A stretch of 64,000 bases of DNA from assembly GCA_018857735.1 (NCBI GenBank), contig JABMCL010002071.1, positions 266,001-330,000 on the forward strand, given 5' to 3'. The translations under genes were made by a program, and so were the position numbers. The notes below the pieces were generated by a model. That model searched no databases, was not told where the DNA came from, and saw nothing but the letters and a program-made list of their open reading frames with translations. This document shows, one piece after another, positions 24,925 through 63,472 of this stretch; positions within the stretch are counted from its first letter, which is position 1; every line of letters starts with the position of its first letter. Source of the stretch: Alviniconcha marisindica (lineage: Eukaryota > Mollusca > Gastropoda > Provannidae).

Positions 24925-27312
24925 AGAAATTACACAGGTGTGACAACCCAGTAATTTTTTTTGTGTGTGCACCGAAATGATAATCATCACAAAACCACTC
25001 GTCAGCAGTGTGGGTCATTTTCCATTTACAAGATACAGTTCCTGTGTACTTTCAACCTCCGACACATGACGCCCATTTCATGGTGCACAGCAAGGTTGCA
25101 TCCAGACTGGATCACCAACATGATACCATACAACCTCCCAAACCAAATTCAGCATTTTAGGCAAAAAGTCCAGAAATGTATCCAATTAGAGTACACTTTG
25201 CCTGTACAGCTGACATATATCAACTGTTGGTGAAGCCTTCATTGGTCTTTTTGTTGTTGTTGCTTTTTTTCAAAACACTTCATCAATGTAATTACTGGAT
25301 TGGATATATAGCTACAAAAACTACAGAGGTCTTTTAAGTTATAGCTGTTAGTGTGTTACTAAAAGCCCATGCATATATTCAAGAGTAATTTTTGATCAGT
25401 GAACAGATTTTCAACCTTGACTTGCCAGTCAAACACAAAAAGAACTAGTAAGAGAATGTACTGAGAATATTTGCTCGCATAAAACAAACAAGCTGGGGGG
25501 GTTTCTGATGATAAAACTTTGGCAATGCCAACTAGTCTATTGCCCAGTCTGCTGGTCCTAGAGGACAGGCAATCTACATCCTTTGGTTTGTGTTGGCTAG
25601 AAAGTGCTCACAGCAACAGAATCAGTAATGCATGCATTTGTGTGCTGTGTGCCCTATTAGTACCTCACACAAACTCTTGTCTTGTGTTACACTCATTGTA
25701 CATACTCAGCCCTTCATTTTTGCTCTGCTTTCATTTTTGTCCCATGGAACTCACATGAAACTGAGAAATATAAGTACAACATGTAAAGCTGCAAATAAAG
25801 TGACTTGCAGCTGTTGCATTCATCAACACGTTTGTGTGTTATTGCAATAGTTACAGCTTTTTGCTTAAATTGCTCTCTCAAAGCTGCACATGTAGAGAAA
25901 TAATTTACTGCTTTGGTTTTGACAGGCCACTTGTGGCTCTCTTGCTGAGATTGTTGGCCTTTTGCCAGTTTTGGTCTTTGTTCACATATTACAAAGCAGA
26001 CAAAGTTGTTCACAAATTGTTAAAACAGGCTTACTTAATAAAATTTACCTGTAATTTTATATTAAAGTTATTTACTATAATAAAGAAAGCTGTAACTGCA
26101 AATGCAGTGTGTAACAGGCAGACACAACTGATTTTTCCCCATAAAAAAATAAAATGTAAATTTATAGGAGTACATACTACATATCATATTATTGTAATGC
26201 ACAAGAATTGTCATGAAGATTTATACAGTGCTCCATCTCCATATGTCCAGCAAGAGTGTTCAGCTGTGTTTACGTACACACATCAACACTTGGGCTGGTG
26301 AAATTACACAGAAGTGTGAAGGAGGCAGGTTTAGGAACTGAAGGAGCCAGTTCTGTAGTCAGTTTGAAAAAGGAGGAATTAGAGTGGCAGAATGTTTGAG
26401 GCAAGCTGTGCCAAGCTACACAAAGAAATGGGTATCAGAATTCAGATGCAATTATCCATGTGGTGTATAGGACTCAACTTGAAGGGGACTGGACAGACAC
26501 TGAGGGACTGTGCCAGAGAGAACTGAAGCACAGGTAAGGTTTTGTATGTATACATATATATTTGAATGGCAGGTGCACACACACACTGATTCCCCTTCCC
26601 TGCAATTGAAAAATAAAAAAATGCAACGCTGTTCAGATTTTCTGTTGAACTTTCTTGAAAAAGCTGATATCCTTCAGGAGTCCAGTGACTAATCAATGTG
26701 AAACAATACAATCATACTACAAGCTTACATTTTTTACATACACAGTCAGCACATAACATTCTAACATGAAAGCCCTTTGGCAATGTCACTCCAGTCAATG
26801 TTCCACACACACACAGAGCAGATGGCAACATAACTTGTCATCAGTAATTCACTGGTTAATGTGAACCGATGAAACGCAACTCCATGAAAGAAACACAGGT
26901 CTAACAAGTCAGCATTGCCCTACTCTGCTAAGCTTAATGGGTTTTTCTGTAGATCTTACAACTTCAGCAAAATGCAATTACTATTAAAGAAAAGCACAGC
27001 TGTATCTTCAACTTTTCCTGAACAGAGATTTAGAGAATGATCAAGTAAAAATCTGACTTACTTAGTCATCACAACACACATCACCTAGCCGTTCATTTCT
27101 GAAGAGAATTAGGAAAAAATGTACACTGAAAATGTGAACTGAAAAGGTAAATATCGGGAAGGCAAAATTCCTGGCAGGAGGCAAAGCAGGAATCCCCAAA
27201 GGAGAAAAGTTGTGACAGCTCTGCATTTTTGGCACAGGAGATCTTAATTTCTGCGTCCATGGTACCTCACTCTGTCATTGGGCGCCATCACTAAAAACTT
27301 TTTTTTAGAATG

Positions 27313-30240
27313 TTACTGGGAGTGGGAAGGTGGGTCTAAACTCTCAGGTGGTGGTGCTTTCTTCACCATGTGCCCTTGCTCATCCCACTCATCAGGGTTC
27401 ACATCAAACTCAAACATGGCCTTGTGAATGGCATGCCAGCGACCCAGCACACCCACATCCACAATCTGCTTGTGAAAGTCCACCCAGCGGGGCTTGACAA
27501 GGCCACTCTGAGCCTCAAACTTATCCACAGCCAGGTCATACCCTGCCAGCCACATCAGAGAGAAGAGTCCGCAATTGGTGTAACGGATAGTGCCAGCCCG
27601 GTAGTTCTCCTGCAGCATCTGGATGAATGCATCAGAGTGCCGGTTTCTGATGGGGTCGCCCAACAGCAGCAGGTCGTGGTGGCAGTCTGACAACATCACT
27701 TCAAAGCTGGTTTGTGAGGGGTTGGTCTTGGCCAGCACGGCTCCAGAGGCCAGGAGAGTGAGGTAAAAGGTGGTCTTCTTGGGGGCCTGCTTCATGTCCT
27801 GGACCATGTCTATTACAGCCGCTTTGTAGTCACTGGCAATGTTCATGAAGAAACCACCTGCACATCAGAGAGGATATATCATATCAAGAGCATGCTCAGT
27901 GAGGCAATTCATTACAACCCTAAGTCTATAAAAGTATAAACACTTTTCACATCATCTTTAAAACAGCAAGGGGGGGGGGGGGGGGGGGGGGGTCTGTATT
28001 CTATGTTTGCAGGACAAAAGACCAATCAACATAAGGCCACTGGACAAATGGCTACAGGACAAGTGGCCACCAGATATCTATGCTATAAATATATCATATA
28101 TGTATGCTATGGCCACCAGACAAGTGGACACCAATAAAGTGCGACATAAGAACAAATGGCTACTGATAAAGTGTATCATGCAGACACGTGGGCATGCATG
28201 TGCATACATCATTACATGCATGCATGTATGTGTTTTTGTGACAGATGCAGACACACAGTCACTTAACTAGCTCATTTAATTAAAAATAATATCTAACTCC
28301 TTAAAACAAATGACTGCAAAAAGATGTGGGGGGATAAAGTAAAAAATATTTTGTAAAACATGTTGGAGTGACAGTGGCAGTATGAAAAAAATCATCATGA
28401 AACTGAAAGTGAACAGTTGACAGGCTTACACTGGCTATAGACTGTGGTTGCACATGAGATTACAAGCTAGCAGGCAATGGGTGTTAGCACACAGTGGAAG
28501 TCTGAACAAAGTCTTTTCATTATATCCAAACACACAAAAGGTTCAAAAGAATGCTATTTAAATTAATGCTATTTATTAAGCACATTTTCAGGGAAATCTC
28601 TTTGTCAAAGCTACAAAGTACAATAAAGTCTTTTTACTAGTTTCAGCAAGCAGTGTGCATGCACATATACATGATATATGTACAACTCTGCAGATGTCCA
28701 ACAAATACTGAAATAGTGAGATGCATTATTAATACTATCAGTTTCACTTCAGTAATAATCTATTGTTGTATATTTGGGCAACCAATATATATATATATGT
28801 TACTGGCAGAGCCTGTTATTTGTTAAGTGTTATGAAGCCTTACTTTATCCAGTACTGGCGCAAGTGCTGGTGACAGATCCCTGACTAGGAGCACTGATAA
28901 CATCTCTCATACTGGTGCTAATGGTGCATGACACTGACAGACACTGCTGAGGTTGCCAGTGGCCAGTTATCTAAAGATTGCATCTTTTTGGTGGCCACTT
29001 GTCTCTTCCCTGTGCTCTGTTCTACATCTGAATAGTGCCTGTTCTTAACTGTGTGAACTGTTGGCTGAACATACTTCAGACAGATTTGCCAACTATAATT
29101 TTTTCTTAATTGAGCTCAGACATGAGACAAAACTTCAGTTCGCTGAACGTGGTTTGGACAGTCTGATGAACTATACTTCATTTCTTAACCAGCTTATAAT
29201 AAGATGCAAGCTTCAGCCTGAACTTGCAGCAGAAGTGTTGCTGACAGCATGATCCAAAATGAAGGCTAAAGTCAATATAATCATCCCTCACAGGGTAATT
29301 CAACTAAATACTGTATCATTTATCAACTATCATTCTGGGTCCCAGAGACAAGGCTGCACCTCCCACAAGTCAACAAATAGGCAAAGTCTCTCTGAAGTGA
29401 GAGAAGTATCAACACCGTCACTATATCATTAACACCATCAGTTCAATTGACAATTAATGATAAGGATTTGATAGTATTACTATTTGTAAGTCTTGTGCCT
29501 TCTTTTATTTTTAATGTCCTGTCTTATTGACTAATTCTTCTTCTTGTCATACTCATAGTGTTAAAGACTGGGCTCTGTCAGTGATGCAAGTCCTGCAGCG
29601 ATGACGATGTGTGTCTAAAAAAGTAAAATATGGTCACTCACACTCACAGTCAGTGCAGTACATGCATGATAAAGAATGAAAAGATCCTGTGGTCATTCTT
29701 ATTCTTCTCTGTAGGCGACCAGCTTCTTTATATAGAAGTTTAAGTTCACACGGAGGACGTGAGTGGATGTAATGGGATTGGGAGCATAAATGAGATGAAA
29801 TAAATTATTTGTCCATGTCTCTTGGACACCCAAATGACCCATCATGCAATAAAAATGTCGGTCTTCAACGTGCGGAAGGTGGACACTATACGGAAAAAGA
29901 ATAAGACGAAGAAGAAGTCACAATAGATACTCATAATCATATCTAGTAATCCAGGACTTGTAACGCTCTGACAGAGCCCAGGTCTTGACAGGAACTGAGG
30001 AAGAAGAATAATCTTATCTAATTCTAAACGACTCTGTCATCATTCACTGATTCAGTCTTTGTCAACAGAGGATAGAGCATTTATTTTACTATATTACGTT
30101 TAAAGCAAAGCAAAGAATATATATATATCGTGATACTCTATATTACCTATACGCCCAAGGACACCACCCTTCCATTTTTCGGGAATTTTGGGACGAAGTT
30201 TCGTCAATAGCACTCTCCCACGTGTAGAGGAGGACGCCAT
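27313..30240 (-). CDS. TIMM29: Mitochondrial import inner membrane translocase subunit Tim29
   Basis: Tim29 is a metazoan subunit of the TIM22 complex, which inserts carrier proteins into the mitochondrial inner membrane. Two exons: 30147-30240 (start ATG at 30240) and 27313-27857 (TAA stop). The join is phase 1, donor GTAATA, acceptor tgtgcag, giving 212 residues (human protein about 260). The N-terminus is basic (ASSSTRGRVLLTKLRPK). Family features are the SDYKAA segment, one hydrophobic span at about residues 60-76 (FYLTLLASGAVLA), the LLLLGDPIRNRHSDAF region, and LVKPRWVDF with VGVLGRWHAI near the C-terminus. It starts 184 bp from the divergent YIPF gene and probably shares its promoter. 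Identification is by recognised motifs; the C-terminus is shorter than in vertebrates. Confidence 0.9.
27858..30146 (-). other. TIMM29 intron
   Basis: A single 2.3-kb intron. It includes a 23-base G run at 27970-27992 and AT-rich sequence. The longest open stretches have no recognisable protein similarity. Confidence 0.8.
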
Positions 30241-30424
30241 GACTTTCCTAATTATGAGCTCGCAGTAAATAATAATACAGTGTCAAAAGTAAAAAAACAA
30301 CAACCAAATGTGTTGAACACATCAAATAACCCCAACTGAATTTCCTTACTATATTTGTTTTAGGTGATTTTTTTCTCTCCAATTTACATGTTATTGAAAC
30401 TGCTGCACTACTATCAGTATCAAC
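30241..30424. promoter_or_regulatory. Bidirectional promoter between TIMM29 and YIPF
   Basis: Only 184 bp separate the two start codons of divergently transcribed genes, so both 5' UTRs and core promoters must fit here unless untranslated exons exist elsewhere. The segment is AT-rich with few CpG and shows no obvious TATA box at a suitable spacing on either strand. Assignment rests on geometry, not on a recognised element. Confidence 0.7.
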
Positions 30425-37792
<7,368 letters not shown>

Positions 37793-40700
37793 TTGGCATT
37801 GCGGTGATCACTTGGTGTTGGATTAAGAGAGAGGGTAAGGTATGATCTTTGAATGAGTGTGTGTGTGCGCATTTTGTACAGTCTGCTGGATCTGAGCAAG
37901 ATTTGTTGTTGTTGATGCATTTGGACAGAAAAAAAGGTATAAATGGTTTTGTTAAATTTATTTATTGGCTTGCTTAGATCTCTCTGAGTGTGTGTGTGTG
38001 TTGTACATGTGTAATTTTCTGTGCTTTTGAACAGTGGGTATGTGAGTGCACAAATGAGAGGAGAGAGAGGGGGGAGCGAATGTGTGTGTGTGTGTGACAG
38101 TGTATGTGTGTGTGGAAGTGTATGAATATATTTGTGAGCGTGTGTGTGTGTGTAAATGTGTTTGGGTATCTCTGTATAGCGTTGTAAATGTGCATGTGTG
38201 TGTGCATGCACTTGTGCATGTGTTTGGTTAGGTGTTTAGGGATGCTGAAGGAAAGGGTGAGACAGTTTGATGGGCATAAGAGATGACTGTTTATCTAATG
38301 TCAGCACCAGTAAATTTTTCATTCACAAGATTTATTTTTCATCATAGTTACTGCATGAGCATTTTGAGTATAAGTCCACAATAAATCTTTTTTGCAGAAT
38401 TGTACAACTTATTTCTGGTGCTTTTGTGCATTGAAAAATTGAAGTCCCTTTTTTAATTTTTCATTCTGATGAAGGATTCAGGCTGTGCTGCAACTTGGAA
38501 TTGGAGAACCTTTCAGTAAGAGCGCTGTTTGTGTGTGCAGTTAGTGAGGTATTTTTTGCTTTCTTTTTTCTCTTTTTAGGATCAGATGTGCTGTGGGGTC
38601 CAATTTGATCTTTTTGTTTCATGTATTTGTTTTCGTGGGATTATGATTTGTTGTTATAAAATGAATTGTGAATGTGCAATCTTCAGTAGATGGATTTTAT
38701 TTGGAGAAAAAAAAAGAAACATGTTTATGCTTTTTGTGATAATGAAGACTTGTCATCCAACAGGGTTTAAACAGGTGGAGCTGTTCAATGCATCATTGGC
38801 ACTAGTTTGCTAGGTTGCTCTTGCCTAGATTTGTTAATAGTTAGGTGCTCAGTATAAACATACATGTACTTCAAACGAAAAGTGTTTCAAACTGTGCATT
38901 TACACTAGGTTTGAACTCAAGTGCAATTTTTACTCACTCACACTTCTTCGCTTCACTCAATAAAGTAAATATGGACTGATTTAGTCATAGCTACACCACA
39001 CATTGCATGAATAATGAACTGCATTTGACTCGGATGCAGTGCTCATCATCAAGGCTTCAATCTGCCCAGCATGTTGCTGTCTGTTTTTAATGGGGAGTGG
39101 GTCATGCCATCCAGACCAGAAAAGTCTGGTGCAAAAATCCTGTATTTCAGCTGCTTACAAAGAACACACAAGAAAACCCAAAATCTGACAACATGGCATA
39201 GATGCAAAACTGATAGTAGTACATAAACCCACCATGCTAATAACTATTCATTTGTTTGCTCACCTGTAGTGCTAATTATTGTATATTCTGTAAATGTGTT
39301 GTTATTTCAGTGGGAAATGTTGGTTTTTCTTGGGCTTGCAGGTTGTGAGTCATTTATTATTTAATGCTGAAAAAAATGTGACAGCTAGGCTCTGTACATG
39401 TGCGTGTTTGAGTGTGAACATATTACTTGAATGTGAATGAGATTCTTTTGAAATAATAATGGGAGAAATATTCACAGGTGTTGTTTTGTTTTACATTATT
39501 ACAAGAAGCATATGTTTACCATCTCTTACACCTTTGCATTGCCATTTGTGTCAACCAGGCTTTTTGATTGGCATGAAAAATAAGTCTGTGTTGCTATGGG
39601 TGTGCTTGGTCTGTCTGATCCTTAAGATGCCTATGGCAAGAACTCTCAACTTTTTTCCCCCTATTGTTGGGGCTTAAAAGTCCACAAAGACCACCTATGG
39701 TCTAATAAGGATGGGGGCAACTTTTACTCGTCTCGAGACCATGATATATGAGGAAGATCTTTCAAATTTTGAATATCGTCCAGTGAATTTGATATTTTAA
39801 TACTACTTTTATCGGGGTGATCACAGGCCTCAAAAAGTTAAAATAAAAGTTTGCATATATTTGGTCAAGTTTCCTTTTTAAAAAATTTGTTTTGCACCCT
39901 ATGTGGTTGGTGGGATATATAATATATATCTCCAAGAACCTTTTAGGAATGGAGCATGTATTTAGGGACATAATGATTCTGGTATGCAGCAGACTATGAC
40001 AAATACTCCAGTTTTTTTTTTTTTAAGATAGATGATCTGGAAAGATTTGCATAGTGAGAGCCCCCTTCAGATAATCCGCTTCTGTATCAGTTTCGGTGAT
40101 TTTGACCTGTTTATGTGTTCAAGGTCCCTGAAGTTTGAAAAAAATGAATGTCTTGTTTTCTCCTAATGAGACTTGACCAAGTAGGTGCTCATTTTGCTGA
40201 CTGTTGTAAATGCTGTGCAGCAACTGGTGAACAAACACATACACACACTCTTACACACACAAACACACATTCAGCAGCAATTTATTATGCATGGTGACAA
40301 TAAGAATAGATTTCCATTATACTGGTTCATTCAGGTTATATATTTCCACTGAGTTAGCTATGAATGTGACTCTCAAAGTGCAGTCAAAAATACTGCAGGG
40401 GTTAACTGCCCTCAACAAGTAAAACATCAATGTAACTTTTACTGTGTGAGCATCTCAGTAGCATCCAAGCAGCGCACAAGGTAAAGCATTAAAGTTGACC
40501 TTGAACTGGCCATCAAAAATAGGCAAATGCTGGCAAAGTTTTGTAAATGATGACAGCATTTGTCTTAGCAAAGTAAGTCTCCACAAAACATACCCACAAT
40601 CAGAATATTTAGAAGCAATAAAATGTACACATCCAAAAAGTCAGGACTTAAAACAACATTTATAGTAATTTTGGGTTTACGAAACAGAATCACTGTATTT

Positions 40701-41800
40701 CACCGAGGTTGAGTAAATTCACAAGCGTAAAAGTGCTTTCACCACTCACCGAGAATAAAATATGTTTTGATTACATGATGACATCATTAAGTACAAACTT
40801 CAAGCAGCCATTCTGTGAAATTTGTGTTGCCTGTATGTTTACAGCACAACTCATAAGTATGTAGGTGACTTTGCATTTCGTAGGGCCTTGTGTGTATTGA
40901 GAGTGAATACAAGATCAGAACTGACCATCAGTGGGATGAGATTCATAATTTACAGAAGTTTTCTAGAATGTACCCCACCAGCTTGTAGACCAGCTTCCTG
41001 CTTTATGTAGTGCATGTACTGGTGGTTGGCACATTCAGTAACAGTAGGTCATCACTCTCTTATCAGCCTCCAGACAATCAACAGAACAACACCCAAACAA
41101 TTTGTGTGATGTGGTGGTGCAAGAAAAATGAAGTATGAGAAACAAAAAAGTTATATGTTGGATATATACAGATTTTTTTTTTTTAAAGTTCTTTTGTGAT
41201 CATGCACACTACAGCAAAATAAATAATTCTACAAGGGGTAGAAGCTACTCCTTCCAAAAAAGTAGTTTTATGAGGTCATAATTGATACATGTAACTTATA
41301 CCGACACCAAAAGAGTGTTATAAAACGTGTGCACACAAATACATAAGAATGCCCTGTCCCATATTAGATGTAACATTCTAACATTGCCATTGTTAATGCA
41401 TCAAAATGTGAAGTCTTCACCAAGTCCAGTCAAGTTGCTGATCAGTTTTTCTTTTTTTCCCCTCCACAAAAAAAAAAGAAAACTGGAAAACCAATACCAC
41501 CATTCACATTATCTCAGTGAAGTCTCCATGGAGTCACCTGAAAATTTTCTATTTTTTTCAGTATACGTTACTGTTCATTGAAATTAAACAACTTCAATCA
41601 AAACCAGACAAGTGATAAACTGTGTATACATACCCTGCTCTTTTCTTAGCAATTATATTTTACTCTGTATTGTCCTCTACTGCAAGCGTGGCTTGCTTTG
41701 AATTGAAAAGAACTGACAAGGGAATTCAACACAAGTTGGCCATGAAGGCAGCAGCATTAAGAGTTATGACGACTGTGCCACAGTGTGCTGCAGACGTCAG
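37793..41800. other. Spacer between convergent YIPF and ovoA genes
   Basis: Contains the YIPF 3' UTR on the left and the ovoA 3' UTR on the right. A minus-strand AATAAA (tttatt at 40281-40286) is the best candidate ovoA cleavage signal, about 1.5 kb past its stop. A short SINE-family fragment lies at about 39670-39720. No coding exon is recognisable. Confidence 0.5.
38381..38386 (+). terminator. Candidate YIPF polyadenylation signal
   Basis: AATAAA about 590 bp after the YIPF stop, followed within 40 bases by a T/GT-rich stretch. It is the first canonical hexamer downstream of the stop. Confidence 0.5.
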
Positions 41801-60339
<18,539 letters not shown>

Positions 60340-60577
60340 GTTGAAGGGTTGGCAGTAGTGATGAGATCGGTGATGAAAAGTTTCAGCTGGTTTCTAGCAC
60401 TAGCCCAGGTATTTTCTTTCTTTTCCCTCTTCCAAGCTGACAGGTGGCAATCAGCTGATGATGATCTGTGTTGGTAGGTGAAACAGAAAATTAGACTGTC
60501 TTTGATACTACAACCAGTGGGTCACAAGTTTCACGCATCTCACCATATGGAAAACAAATTCTGCTAGGGCAAAAGAA

Positions 60578-60610
<33 letters not shown>

Positions 60611-61210
60611 CGTGCACGCATGCGTGAGCACACACACACACACACACTTTATATGCTATCACATTCAAAATAGTATCCACACAAGTTACTAGTAACAACT
60701 AACATATCAGTTTTGAACTCATATGGACAAGAACTTGTCAAGGAATTGCAGCACTCATTTTCACCTTTCCACTGCTACAACAAGCAATACCTTTACTTTG
60801 GACACATCCTTTCATCTCCTTTCTAAGCTCATGTACATATGCAGACATTGGAATGTCAATCTTGTACAGAGGTCACACAACCAGGCTGATCAGCAAAAAT
60901 TTACCATGAAAATGCATCTTGCAGTTTTACCTTTCTGACCCCTGTAACCTTCACATTAGGTCAAGGTCAGCAAGTCTGGCTATCAGTAGCATACATGTGC
61001 AAGTTCTGAAGGATCTTATTTACATTCGTTAGGCATAAGCCAGTGTTGAGGTGTTGGAATGTCAAGCATGACAGGTACTCATTATAATACAGGACTGAGG
61101 ATTTTTCATGTGAATTGAAAAGTCATCTAAATTCTTTCATACTGAGATACTATCCATGATAAAAAAAAAAAAATGTACGCTTTTTTTGGAGGGGGGGGGG
61201 AGGTCTTTGT

Positions 61211-61251
<41 letters not shown>

Positions 61252-61821
61252 TCATGACCACATAGAAAACCAATTATACATATATATTGATCGAAGTGTG
61301 GAAAACTGTGGGGGGGAAACAAAAATCAGCAGTTGGGACTATCAGGATATGACACCACTGAAGAACGGCCATCGCCCTGATATAACCGTCATGGTGACTG
61401 CATGGGTATTAGTCATGTCAACATCAGCACCAGCGTCCATCTGGCCTCTACCCACGTTTAAAGATCCCCTGAAAATGCCGCGTAACGGCCCCGTGGACAG
61501 ACCGGCACAAAAAAAAACAACAACTCAAAAACTGAGTATAGCGTACCGAAAATGTCGGACAGCAGCGGAATAATCACCAGCCTCGATTGTTCAGTGCTGT
61601 CCTCAATGGAAAACGTAATCAATGTGGCGACAGTTTTGACTGACCAGGCGGCTTGGGGCTGCTCGTATCAACCGGCGGCTGCTCATTGCGGCACTTTTCA
61701 ATTAGATCAGTCTAGTAGGTCTCTGGACTTGAAACCGCAGGGAGAGAATGAAATGGTTGGACACAAGGAGGCCCAGGGGCGGAACAGCGAGGGAGGAGTC
61801 GGGGGGAGGGGGGGGGGGGGG

Positions 61822-61852
<31 letters not shown>

Positions 61853-62820
61853 CGGATACAATGCCTCGCCCGGCCAGTTGAGCTCAAGGCCTGCACTATG
61901 TGGCCGTGTTTCACGGATCAATGGTTTCCGCCGGGTAGACCGTCGTAGAAAAAGCGGATTGGTACTTTTGCTTGACCCCGCAAACTTCCGGGGGCGCAGG
62001 TATCATGGAAAAATACGGACCTTGAACTGGACATTTGTTAAAACGCACACACACACACACAAACCCACCCAGCAACAGCCTTGGCCTGCTGTTTGGCTGG
62101 GCATATTAAAGTTGTGTGTGTGTGTGTGTGTGTGCTGCTGTTGTTTCAGTCAGTTTGTTTTTACAAATTCAATATTATACGGGCTTACTCAAGTTACCCG
62201 CATCCGGATTGAACAGAAGCCACAGCATTTTTCGCATGATCCCGGCCGTCACTATATAGTGACAGGGTATCACAAGTACACCATGGATGAACTGACGAGT
62301 CACTATCGGGTTCGCAGAACTCCGGCACTGGCCGGGGGGAAAAACCCACTCAGTATAGTACTTCAGTCATTGACTGTTACACTCGCCGCTGTGACCTTGA
62401 ACAGCTTAGCCGGATCGAGGTAATAAAATAAAAACTGAAATGGCCGGGCCGAGGTGATTGCAATGCCTCCACTTTTTGATATAGTGACAGGCCTAGTTAG
62501 CTTTATAGTCTGAAAATCTATCAGGTCTCAGTGTAAAGTTCAGTTATGACTGATGACACGTGACTAAACAACTACGGGGTGGGGATCCAGTCACTGAACT
62601 GATTACTTGCACCATTATAACTCACTAGTCGCCACGGGGTTAAATGCCACAGCAGTGACTGAGTCAGTCGTGACTGACGTGCGTGCAGTCGTCAGTGTCA
62701 CTCAGTGTGTCAGTGTGTCAGTGTGGCGGCTGTGCCGCCCGCCGGCGACGGCCACGGTGTGTGTGCGTATGGCGTGTCAGTACAAGCTTTTCAGTTTCAG
62801 TAAACTTCAGTAGCCTTACT
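60340..62820. promoter_or_regulatory. ovoA upstream region with CpG-rich segments
   Basis: Just upstream of the start codon, an acceptor-like CCAACACAG near 60458 (minus strand) suggests a 5' untranslated exon further upstream. From about 61340 to 62800 the sequence is visibly richer in CpG than the rest of the window (for example CCGCCGGCGACGG near 62737). It is interrupted by (GA)n and (GT)n. This could be the ovoA promoter or belong to a neighbouring gene beyond the window. Open frames here resemble nothing I know. Confidence 0.35.
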
Positions 62821-63164
62821 AACAGTGGAACACGTCTTCCCCAAGACTGACTGAAGAGACCACAGCACCCACCCCTAGCTCCTTCGCGACAGGGTCTGCT
62901 CCTTACTAGGTCTCTAACAAGTATTAACGAAAAGTGGGTAAGTGAAGGCTACAGACAGAGCTGTGTCGGTCGGGGTTCGTCCCCGGCGGGGGACCGCTAC
63001 GGTAGCCGGATTGGCACGGTCTAGTCGGATACCCCAGAGTAGTTAATACACAGCAACCACTCTACAGTCTAAATTTTTTGTTCACCTGTCTTTCCTTCTT
63101 TCCCCCTTTCTTTTTCTCAGTTTCTTCTCATTATACCACTTTATAGGACTGACTCTACAGACCC

Positions 63165-63350
63165 CCCAAAAAATGGTTCAGGAGCTGTGTGAGAGTCGAG
63201 GTGGACGTACTGGACTGTCCGTCCTAACAAGCCTTCTGGTTTCCGTGGACGTAAAGATTTATTGCACCGTGCTTCGGCATTGGTCATAACTTGTCCCTAA
63301 TATGTCAACTGACATCTGAGGACATAAAGCATCACTTCATCATCACCCCC
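63165..63350 (+). mobile_element. Dispersed repeat copy E
   Basis: Inverted partner of the copy at 49785-49985, with the same order of blocks from AGGAGCTGTGTG to AAGCATCACTTCATCAT. It sits upstream of ovoA, between a CpG-rich stretch and the 84-bp satellite. Confidence 0.75.
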
Positions 63351-63472
63351 CAAAAGTGCAGCACTGAAATCTCCGAGCAGTTTTCTGCTCATTCAGGAAG
63401 GTGGCTGCCTAACACAAAGAAGAAGAAGAAGAAGACAGCCACGACTCTGTTCATTGTTGGTTCTCAGTGACT

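Larger units (their letters stand above)
22401..27312. other. Gene-poor spacer between PTBP and TIMM29
   Basis: AT-rich sequence with no recognisable coding exon. It holds a three-copy 70-73 bp repeat (24050-24248), a degenerate about 55-bp repeat (about 23460-23710) and a 34-base G run (24890-24923). Its right end must contain the TIMM29 3' UTR, but I could not pick a convincing minus-strand polyadenylation hexamer. Confidence 0.5.

Noticed and set aside
29061..29252. 63-codon frame in the TIMM29 intron
   Set aside because: Short, no known motif, on the opposite strand within an intron. Chance occurrence is likely in 2.3 kb.
61552..61881. 109-codon plus-strand frame starting MSDSSGIITSLDC
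   Set aside because: It runs into (GA)n-encoded residues, has no recognised similarity and no supporting splice structure. Kept only as part of the CpG-rich region.
62950..63040. tRNA gene suggested by GGGGTTCGTCCCC
   Set aside because: The loop is too short for a T-arm, and no acceptor stem or anticodon arm can be drawn around it.
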